DNA of 64,000 nucleotides from Chaenocephalus aceratus. Lineage: Eukaryota; Chordata; Actinopteri; Perciformes; Channichthyidae. Below are positions 40,642 through 64,000 of the stretch, piece after piece. The notes beneath the pieces were generated by a model. It was not told the origin of the DNA. It saw nothing but the letters and a program-made list of their open reading frames with translations, and did no database searches. A program made the position numbers and the translations under genes. Each line of letters starts with the position of its first letter. Within the stretch, counting starts at the first letter, position 1. The stretch is taken from positions 14,909,373 to 14,973,372 of the forward strand of contig CM043792.1 of assembly GCA_023974075.1 (NCBI GenBank), in the 5' to 3' direction.

Positions 40642-42105
40642 AGCTCATGGTTATTTGCTTTGGTACTGTGACAATCTTCTCATAATAACGAAACAATTAT
40701 TAGCTTCACCTGCAGGGTCCATTATAACCAAAGCTAACAGATTGTAGTCCTTAATTGAATCACTCACACAGACGGTGTGTCTAAGGTGCCATGCATAATC
40801 TTACAGATATGACAGATTTTGAATAACTTTGCAAGGTGGAGCCTGTAGTTAATAAGGTGTTTATGAAAAAGGTTATAGTTTTTTTTTTATCAGCAGTTTT
40901 AGGATAGTTTCGTAATCAGTTGAGTAACTCTCATTTTTTATAGTACAAAATTAGTGAAATCAAAATAATGATGTGCGGATTAAACTTGAAAGAATGTGAT
41001 ATGAAGAAGAAGTTGCTATAGGCTACTTTCAGCACTTTGAATATAACTTCTGCTATATTTAAGAAGCTAGGAATTTCACACATTTTGCCAAAATCTACTT
41101 CCAAAACTGAATGTATAAAAATCATCATCCTGACAATGGTGACTCTGTGTGTTCAGCCTTTTTGTAAATGTTTGATTTGGGAATTCCTCCCTGACAGAAA
41201 CTAAAACAAGCCCCTCACAGTGCTTTTCTCTGTGATCACTGATGTGGAATTCAGGGGTCTGGGACGGGAGTGGAACGAGATGTTATAATCACCTCAGAGG
41301 GCTTCTGCTGTGTTCACTGAGGTTGATATGTCCTCCCATCCCATAATGTATAAGGCAGATTGTGTGATCTGTAGGGTCTAACCAGCAAGTGTTCATCATG
41401 AGAACAACAGCGGGCCCCCTCTTGAGACATCCCTGGTTTCCATAGGAGCAGGTGGATCTGTTCAAGTGACGCTGTTACCGTGGTAATAGCCCCCTTGTGT
41501 GTGCTGGGATATACCTCAGCTGAATAGGATTTACAAGCCTGTCGTTCACAATCACATGTTTAACAATCCACAGGCGTGAGATGAACCTTTGCAACGCCGG
41601 CATCACTGACATCACAAAGTTCAGTGGCAGCATTGATAAGTGAGAGGGCAAACTGGGAAATCAATAAACAGCAGCGCATTCGACAAACAGCACACAATAC
41701 GACCTTTGGCTGGGCGGGTAGATAAGTCCTCCCCCCTTTCCTCCCACTCTCACTCTTTTCTGCCTTTCCTTGTTTATGTGCCATGTGTGTCTATTAGCCT
41801 TGGTAATAAAGACAGGGGTTTGAGCAGTGGGTGTGGGATTTGGCATTAGAGTAACTTTGACAGATAAGCCTGTTGTGCCTTAAAAGAAAAAAGGCCAAAT
41901 CAAAGAGAAAGATTTGTGATGTAGGTGGAGTTTGTGCAGATAAGGGGAGGGTGAGAAAAGAGGTTAACATGTGCAGAGAAGTGTGAGGGAGTGTTGGTTA
42001 TACAGAAGAGAGAGACGGAGCGAGCTGCAGAGGCAGTGACAGAGAAGGGAAGTGTGATAATCAGCTTGGGAAATGACTGTGTGAACTATTTGTTTTTCCG
42101 CTCAG
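40642..42105. other. Upstream region of the MYLK-family gene
   Basis: Non-coding. It probably contains the promoter and perhaps a 5' UTR exon near 41980-42070. The start-codon exon is preceded by a good acceptor, TTTTTCCGCTCAG, ending at 42105, so an upstream leader exon is likely. Confidence 0.45.
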
Positions 42106-42130
42106 AGGCCTGGGGTGTTCCTGAACAGAA

Positions 42131-56621
<14,491 letters not shown>

Positions 56622-56642
56622 ATAAAGGAGACAAAATGTTAC

Positions 56643-56648
56643 AATAAA
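56643..56648 (+). promoter_or_regulatory. Polyadenylation signal of the MYLK-family gene
   Basis: AATAAA 21 nt after the stop codon, followed by a U/GU-rich stretch (TTTTGTTGTAG), giving a very short 3' UTR. A further AATAAA lies near 56943. Confidence 0.65.
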
Positions 56649-58274
56649 CACAACATTTTCAAGAGTGCCTTCAACTGTTTTGTTGTAGAATATTGTATTA
56701 AAAGTCAGGACCAAACTGTACATCCTGTACTATGGCTGGAAATATATGATGTTTGTATTGTACAAAATGTATGAATATTGTTACAGAGCTACAGGCATAT
56801 ATAAAAGTTGGTATTTCTTCATTGGGACTTGGGTATGAGGACTGTCTTATATCAGCTAAAACAAAGATTATCTCTTACTTTGCCTCATGGGTAAATATTT
56901 GTAAGATTTTATTTCAAACCTTTCAACTGGTGGTATGAATACAAATAAATATCCTTTGTCAAAAGCAAACAGGCCTGAAATCGCAGTAAAATCTGACTTC
57001 TGATATACTTTAAGGTAAAATGTTGACCACAATAGACAATGTAGGGGCTAACTGTTAGCATGTGCTACGTGCTATGAAAAGTAACACTTATATATTTATA
57101 AATGCTTTGTGTTACAATTTTTCCAGAGCACTAACACAAACACCATTTTAGAAAAACTTGTAGTGGAATATCAAAATTAAAACGGAAGAGAGCATTTTTG
57201 TTAAACTTAGCAGAACAGTGTCGATTAAGGATCAGACGACCTTTGTGCCAGCTAATAGCTAAAAAGGAGACACTTGTTCCGTTTACTTATTTTGATCAGA
57301 ATGTTTGGAGTGTTTAGCTCAGTCCAACTTATATTTAAAAACTACATTTAAAAGTCACTACAAGCAAAGCACTTGTTGACTTTGGTCAGTTTTTCCACTG
57401 GGCAGCTTGTATGAAATGTGCCTGTCATGCAAATCATATCATACAAAAGTCTATAGATTTCCACGATTTGAATACTTACAATGCAAAATGAGCCAAGACC
57501 GAAGTTGGTGCTGGTTTTAGTTTAGCTTTTTAAACAATTGTTTTATTTAACCTACAAACATGGACTAAAGATCAATGCATCAGACCAATGGAATCAAGTG
57601 CAAGGGATATACTTTTACAGTTAAATCATATACTTCTATGCTACAAGGTTCTAATGTATTTTTTTCTTTTAAGTTACATTAAGGTTTTTCATATAAAAGA
57701 TCAACTCTGATTACTAAATACCCCAGGTTTGAGTATATCAATCATCCAAGAATAAGCATTTCAATAACCAGAAAGTCACCTGTTCTCTTGTTCGTGAAGA
57801 GGCTATTGACAATATTCAAGTTGAAGTATGGAGAAAAAAAAATGGTGAGTCAAGTAAGTCAATAAGCAAGTTGGTAAGAAGATAAGAAAGTAGATTTTAT
57901 TTCTAGAGCTCATTTGAACACACCTGAATTATACCAAGGTGATATACAAAACTATGTCATGTTATCTATTCAAAACAATAATCTCGTATGAATCTCATTA
58001 GCATATTTTTGTATTTAACTTTTCTACTGCAGTTATACATTCAATACAAAACTTCACAATTTAATTTCACATGAGCTGTACACATGAACAAGTCTAAACA
58101 CACAAATGAAAATAAAGATGGTGCAGAGAAAGCCAGATATGTATCATTATTACAACTATGTTTATTGATTTTCTCAGCACAGCAAATCAGTAGTTAGGCT
58201 TTTGCTACCAGTTACAAGCATTAATAAAGTGAGATTATATTCCTTTTAAAAGTATAAACAAACACACATGCAGA
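56649..58274. other. Non-coding AT-rich spacer
   Basis: No gene or named element. Possibly the remainder of an alternative, longer 3' UTR of the MYLK-family gene. Confidence 0.5.
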
Positions 58275-58657
58275 TTATTCAGTGAAGAGCAGAAAACCAG
58301 AGAAGGTGTTGTAGCCCATGGCAACATCAGACATAGACCATCCTGTTTGCCTGGAGATCCACAAACACATGATCTCCCACCTCGAGGGGGATAACCACAG
58401 CGTTGCTACCAGTCATTCGCATCAGACCCTGAGGTGTCCCATACTGACGTTAGCCGCACATCATTCTTCATGAGGCTATAGAGTTTGGAGTAGGAGAAAC
58501 ATTGTTGTACATCGTGAAACTAAAGAAGTAGGTTCCTTTGACGGTTACTGAAAATATGCCTGCAAGAATAAGGAGAATGATTGAATGTTATGAGCCATTG
58601 TTTGTGTTTTTTTCTTTTTCGCTCTGTAACTGTTAACATACCTGTTGTAGGATCAGC
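58275..58657 (-). pseudogene. C1q-domain gene remnant (C1q-like / cerebellin-like), broken
   Basis: Minus strand. Exon remnant 58559-58275 encodes, across three frames, GIFSVTVKGTYFFSFTMYNN, then NDVRLTSVWDTSGSDAND, GSNAVVIPLEVGDHVFVDLQ ANRMVY, and GYNTFSGFLLFTE then stop: the globular C1q domain C-terminus. At least three frame breaks (near 58470, 58415 and 58330) prevent translation. A TTCTTGCAG acceptor precedes it, and an 80-bp intron with a CAG/GTATGT donor (58642/58641) joins a short upstream piece (58657-58643, encoding ADPTT), so it kept introns and is not a processed copy. A dispersed repeat (CCTGTCCTCCTACAAAAAAC) cuts off the rest of the gene. C1q proteins are secreted trimers of immunity or synapse organisation; this copy should be inert. 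Confidence 0.85.
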
Positions 58658-59605
58658 CTGTCCTCCTACAAAAAACGACCATATTGGTCGATTGTTCAGC
58701 AGCTAAAATACGACCCAGTCACGTTTTAAAGTGTAGCACCTCTAGTGGTCGTGTAAGAAACAACATGCTCCTGTCGATTGCAAACGCTCCGGAGGGTCGT
58801 TTATTCACAAATAACCCTCTCTGGAAAATCCTAAATTGTGGAATAGTTTGGCATTACAATGCTTTTTTATTAGATTTCTAGCGAGAAGTGTATATTGTAC
58901 TTTTATAATCTACGTCCAGTGGATGTGTAGGATCTACAGTTTGATAGATATACGAAGATGATTTGAGGTCTCGCCAGGAGAACGTGTACTGTATATGGGG
59001 CAACTTCCATGTAAAGTTAGCGTGGGTGAAAAACAGTATTTCCGGTCTCGACAGTATTCCCCACACTGTCAAATGATTACACCGTGATATCTGCATTACT
59101 CCTCCACTAAAAAACATTCAGTTTATCCTTGTTAATTACACAATATTGATTGGTTTTAAATTGTGTACAATGCTTTTGTGTTTTTAACCTTCGATTCGGA
59201 GAAACAAATAGTTTTTTCGGAGTTTAGACACTACAGAGTTTCGAAGACACTACACTACCAGAATCCCCCAGCTATCGTTTGGGACTACAACATCCGCCTT
59301 GCTTTACAAACCCGTGATTAGCCCTCAAGCTCTTTGATTGGATATTGGAGTGGGCAGTGCGACAAGGTTACGCTGTCAAACAGCTCTTTGAAATGGAATG
59401 GAACCACGCCAGACTATCCAAAACTGGACTTGGACGGGTCCAGCCCAGCCCTCCCCCCAGAATTACACTTGCTGGCTATTGTGGTTTCACAACATGTTCT
59501 ATGGCACGTCTCTACTAGTTTTTTAAAGACGTTTCGTATTCCCACAATTAGAAGTTGCCAGTATTAAAACTGTGTACATCCCTGGAGGTTTTAGGGGATA
59601 GGAAA
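58658..59605. mobile_element. Composite dispersed repeats
   Basis: Starts with CCTCCTACAAAAAACGACC and GCACCTCTAGTGGTCGT, and later has CACTACCAGAATCCCCCAGC; these are phrases I associate with common fish DNA-transposon remnants. The ends are not paired clearly, and no frame is supported. Confidence 0.5.
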
Positions 59606-59700
59606 CACATTGGTGTTATCAAATTTAAAACATATAATTAATACATGGGTGAAAATTGCTTGTGCCCATAATGGGAAGCATTAATACCACATGACAGGCT
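59606..59700. repeat. Dispersed repeat block, copy 2
   Basis: Second copy of the block at 35519-35640, about 85-90% alike by eye. Confidence 0.75.
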
Positions 59701-60605
59701 AAGATCAGAAGAGCTTTATTTAACAGCTGGGCTGCAGTCGGATAGTTTAAAATCAGCTCCTAAATTCTAACCCTATCGTCTATTCCTTGACCTCTGAGTG
59801 AAACGTCACGGGGTTAAGCGATAGTGGATAGGAGAATTCAAAAGGACTTAGGAGAAGAGACTGCGGTACTTTAGAGAATCCGAATTTCACTATCGACGTG
59901 TTTATGATGCGCCAGCGGACGTCATTGTGTGCGTCTGCTGCTGTGGGGAAACTATGGAAACCACAGTTTTCTATACAGCGGACTACAACATGGATGTTTA
60001 ATAAGAACGGGGACTACTGTAAGCTCATCTAGAGACTCTGCACGTGCTCTGGTGCTGCTGCTTTCTTTATGAACGTGGACAACAGAGAAACATATTCTTC
60101 ATGACCAAAGTTGGAATTGAAATAAAAAAGGAAAGTGAAACTTATGCTCGTCACCCTCTCCCTCCGGTCCACATTAATACAAATGATCCCAATACGTATG
60201 ATTGTATGAACTAAAGATCTTAAAATCAATACAGATGTATTTATTATAAACGTTAGTCCTTAACATCTATCACTGTGTACATCACCATCAAATATCTTTT
60301 AAAAGTTGAACAAACCCCACACAGCTCAGTACAGACTGAAATGTTGACTTTATTTGATAATTTCAGTGAAAAACTAACGGTCATATTTCTCTTTTTGATT
60401 ATAATACTGATGAACGTTCAAAACAAAGCACTTTGGCAACTTACCACCTATGTTTTAAAATGCTTAATAAGCACCGTAACTTTCATGATATCATTTCTCG
60501 GTCATAATTGTTTCCGTGAGCGGCCGACTGTTGAGTGACGGCAAATGCTGCGGCTGCAAGGCATTGTGGGGCAGCATTTTCGCTTCTCCTGTCGGTTAGG
60601 GAGGT
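59701..60605. other. Repeat-rich non-coding DNA
   Basis: Contains foldback-like segments (for example CCCTATCGTCTATTCC versus GGATAGGAGAATTC around 59770-59840). No gene. An 87-codon frame at 60275 is unsupported. Confidence 0.4.
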
Positions 60606-60832
60606 CCAGTGGTTCCTAAGGTAAAGGAGGTTATAAAGGAAGTTTGAAACCTCCTTTCCTATCATTCTCATCATTCTAGAGAATTCGAACGGCACTTATC
60701 ATGGCTGCCACTGAGGGACTTCCGGGTCATTTCACTCCTTTAGGAAGGTTCCTAAGCTAAATGGACTATTCGACTTCGGCCCTGGGTTCCTTTATAACCT
60801 CCTTTAGCTTAGGAACCACTGGAGTGGTGTAG
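60606..60832. mobile_element. Foldback MITE, 227 bp
   Basis: CCAGTGGTTCCTAAGGTAAA on the left is matched, with one mismatch, by the reverse complement at the right end (TTTAGCTTAGGAACCACTGG). Pairing continues through GGAGGTTATAAAGGAA, about 36 bp. No clear target duplication and no coding capacity. Confidence 0.85.
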
Positions 60833-61499
60833 CCTATTAGAAGTGAAAGGTCCAATGGTTTCCGAGCCAGATTCCACGAGAGCTGTAGAAAAGGCCACCG
60901 ACCTGAGGTTTGCCTGAGACCATGAAATTAACACATGAAATTTAAAAGTGAAAAAATACATGATTTTAGCCTTTAACATAATTTATTTTCTTTTACCTCC
61001 AGTCAGGCTACGTAGCTCCGATACTTCTTTTTCAGTGTTCTGCAACTTCGCATCAGTGTTATTTTCCCCGCCATGTTTGACTGCGGTCAACTCAGCCGTC
61101 TCTCGCATTTGCTTGGTCAAATGAGCCACCAGAATGCGTGACTCCACCACGACTCCTTAACACCGCAATGCGTGGTGGAGTCACGAACTTTGCTACATTT
61201 ACGTGTCTGCACCACGCAAAAAACGCCAATGTAAAGTGAATGAGGCTGCTTTGTCGTGGTGCACACACGCATTTCTACAACATCCAGTAGTGAGCTTTCA
61301 TTCGATAAAACATTTTTAAAATCTACTTTATAGCTTGTAGTAACTCACGGGAGGCTTCTTTTATTTTATTTGTATTCATAATCATTTTTTTTATTTTTCG
61401 TCAGAATGTATTATGGTGCATTAGTTACGAATTTTTGTTCTAAAAAAACAGTGCATTGTGTGTAATACAACTGTGATTTTTATTAAATTAGTTAGTTTT
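60833..61499. other. Non-coding spacer before the LINE
   Basis: No gene. Contains the hairpin at 61137-61185; otherwise AT-rich. Confidence 0.45.
61137..61185. repeat. Perfect 15-bp stem hairpin
   Basis: CGTGACTCCACCACG at 61137-61151 and its exact reverse complement at 61171-61185 enclose a 19-base loop. It lies in a GC-richer pocket of otherwise AT-rich DNA. Confidence 0.9.
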
Positions 61500-64000
61500 C
61501 AGCCTCTCTGAAGAACCAGCACCTTACCGTGGTAGAGAGGTTTGTGTGCCCTGATGAACCTGGGGGCTGTGTTGTCTGGAACCTTGTGTTCCTGGTAGGG
61601 TCTCCCATGGCAAATTGGTCTCAGGCAAGGGGCCAGACTAAGATTGGTTCAAAAGACCTCATGAAAAAAAACCAAGAAGTGAGGATACCCGGCCCGGAGG
61701 AAGCCCAGGGTCCCTTTCTGGAGCCAGGCCCAGAAGGAGGACTCGTCGGCAAGCGTCTGGTGGCCGGGCTTGCCACGGAGCCCGGCCGGGCCCAGCCCGA
61801 AAAGGCAACGTGGGCAACACCTCCGCTTCTCCGTCCCACGGGCCCACCACCTACGGGAAACAACGATGGGGTCGGGTGCGCTGCCAGAAGGGTGGCAGTG
61901 AAAGCGGAGGGTCTCGACGGACCAGACCCGGGCGACAGAAGCTGGCTTTGGGGACGTGGAACGTCACCTCTCTGGGGGGGAAGGAGCCGGAGCTTGTGCG
62001 GGAGGTGGAGCGCTACCAGTCGGATCTGGTTGGGCTCGCCTCTACGCACAGCGTCGGCTCTGGAACCTTACTTCTGGATAGGGGTTGGACTCTATTCTTC
62101 TCCAGAGTTGCTCAAGGTGTGAGGCGCCGGGCGGGTGTGGGGATACTCACAAGTCCCCGGTTAGGTGCTTCGTTGTTGGAGTTTACCCCAGTGGACGAGA
62201 GGGTCGCCTCCCTACGCCTGCGGGTTATGGGGGGGAAAACTCTGACTGTTGTGTGTGCTTATGCACCCAACAGCAGTTCAGAGTATACAGCCTTCTTGGA
62301 GACCCTGGAAAGAGTCCTGTATGGGGCTCCTGAAGGGGACTCTTTAATCTTGCTGGGAGACTTCAACGCACATGTGGGCAATGATGGAGACACATGGAGG
62401 GGCGTGATTGGGAGGAACGGCCCCCCTGATCTGAACCGGAGTGGTGGTTTGTTACTGGACTTCTGTGCTAGTCATGGATTGGCCATAACAAACACCATGT
62501 TCGAACATAAGGATGCTCATAAGTGTACGTGGTACCAGAGCACCCTAGGCAGAAGGTCCATGATCGATTTCGTTATCGTATCATCGGACCTGAGGCCGTA
62601 TGTTTTGGACACTCAGGTAAAGAGAGGGGCAGAGTTGTCAACTGATCACCATCTGGTGGTGAGTTGGGTCGAGTGGCGGGGGAAGCCTCTGGATAGACCT
62701 GGTAAGCCCAAACGTGTAGTTCGGGTGAACTGGGAACGTCTGGAGGAGGCCCAAGTTCAGGAGGCCTTCAACTCGCACCTCCGGCGGAGCTTTTTGGGCA
62801 TTCCTGTGGAGGTTGGGGACATTGAACCAGAGTGGTCGGTGTTCAAAGCCTCTATTGCCGAAGCCGCGGCGGGGAGATGTGGTCTCAAGGTCCTAGGTGC
62901 CTCAAGGGGTGGTAACCCTCGAACCTCCTGGAGGACACCGGTGGTCAGGGAAGCCGTCCGACTGAAGAAGGAGGCCTTCAGGGATTTGTTATCCCGGGGG
63001 ACTCCCGAGGCAGTTGCAAGGTACCGACAGGCCCGAAGGGCAGCAGCCTCATCCGTGGCCGAGGCAAAGCAGCGGGTGTGGGAGAAGTTCGGAGAAGACA
63101 TGGAGAAGGACTTTCGGGCGGCACCAAAGTTGTTCTGGAAAACTGTCCGACACCTCAGGAGGGGGAAGCAGGGAACCATCCAAGCTGTGTACAGTAAGGA
63201 TGGGACGTTGTTGACCTCAACTGATGGAGTGTTAGGGCGTTGGAAGGAACACTTTGAGGAACTCTTGAACCCGACAACTCCACCCTCTATGTTAGAGGCA
63301 GAGCTGGAGTATGACGGGGGATCAACACCAATCTCCCGGGGGGAGGTCACTGAGGTAGTCAAACAACTCCACAGTGGCAAAGCCCCTGGGGTGGATGAGA
63401 TCCGCCCGGAAATGCTGAAGGCTCTGGGTGTGAGGGACTGTCATGGTTGACACGTCTCATCAACGTTGCGTGGAAGTCGGAAACGGTACCCGGGTGGTGG
63501 TTCCCCTTTTTAAAAAGGGGGATCAGAGGGTGTGTGCCAATTACAGAGGCATCACACTACTCAGCCTCCCCGGGAAAGTTTACTCCAAGGTACTCGAAAG
63601 GAGGGTCAGGCCGATTGTCGAATCTCAGATTGAGGAGGAACAATGGGGATTCCGTCCTGGTCGTGGAATGACGGATCAGCTTTTTTACTCTCGCAAGGAT
63701 CCTGGGGGGGCCTGGGAGTACGCTTATCCGGTCGACATGTGTTTTGTAGACTTGGAGAAGGCATATGACCGAGTTCCCAGGGAGTTACTGTGGGAGGTGC
63801 TGCGGGAGTATGGGGTGAGGGGGTCTCTACTCAGGGCCATCCAATCTCTGTACTCCCAAAGCGAGAGCTGTGTCCGGGTCCTCGGCAGTAAGTCGGACCC
63901 ATTTCCGGTGAGGGTTGGCCTCCGCCAGGGTTGCGCTTTGTCACCAATCATGTTTGTAATATACATGGATCGGATTTCGAGGCGTAGTCGTGGGGAGGGG
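61500..64000 (+). mobile_element. Non-LTR retrotransposon (LINE), frameshifted, cut by window end
   Basis: An open frame at 61810-63450 carries an apurinic-like endonuclease: [25 protein letters not shown] and the terminal STDHHLV. It is followed by a linker and the reverse-transcriptase start ([14 protein letters not shown]). The frame breaks near 63430, and again near 63495 where about 14 bases appear missing. Reverse-transcriptase motifs then continue in a third frame (FRPGRGMTDQ, FVDLEKAYDRVP, VGLRQGCALSP) to the window end, before the expected catalytic Asp-Asp box. The upstream 61500-61810 part looks like a 5' UTR or decayed first frame. This copy cannot make a full polyprotein. The clade is not settled; the endonuclease-plus-RT layout without an RNase H seen here fits RTE- or I-related fish elements. 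Confidence 0.85.

Overview
This 64 kb window is vertebrate, and specifically teleost fish, genomic DNA. The genes are split by canonical introns, the spacers are full of long (CA)n/(GT)n and (GA)n microsatellites, and there are many fish-type transposons (hAT copies with 8-bp target duplications, short foldback MITEs, L2-like and other LINE tails). I see no bacterial, viral or CRISPR features.

Layout. 1-10265: gene-free flank with microsatellites, one MITE and a retroposon tail. 10266-12828 (+): ccdc43, five coding exons, with its third and fourth introns both looking U12-type (one AT-AC, one GT-AG). 14408-20532 (-): meioc, a meiotic regulator in seven coding exons, convergent with ccdc43. 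23163-24800 (+): single-exon fzd2 (frizzled-2 Wnt receptor). 24801-42105: about 17 kb without a gene, holding a 1.9 kb long-TIR element, a ~400-bp inverted repeat, a Harbinger-like insertion that split a GA tract, and a hAT element. 42131-56621 (+): a 17-exon smooth-muscle-type myosin light chain kinase (MYLK family, probably fish mylk5) with domain order Ig - linker - Ig - FN3 - kinase - calmodulin-binding segment - Ig; its sixth intron is a nest of hAT insertions. 58275-58657 (-): a broken C1q-domain gene remnant. 58658-61499: MITEs and hairpins. 61500-64000 (+): a 5' portion of a frameshifted LINE running off the window edge.

ccdc43, meioc and fzd2 lie together as their human orthologues do on chromosome 17q21 (from memory), which supports the assignments. 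The genes do not form a pathway: ccdc43 is poorly characterised, meioc acts in germ cells with YTHDC2, fzd2 is a Wnt receptor, and the MYLK kinase phosphorylates myosin regulatory light chain under Ca2+/calmodulin.

Exon boundaries were derived by hand from splice sites, reading-frame phase and protein similarity recalled from family knowledge. In all three spliced genes the exon lengths sum to an uninterrupted frame (648, 2292 and 2616 nt). The most unusual signal is the adjacent pair of U12-type introns in ccdc43. I saw no clearly undescribed biological system.
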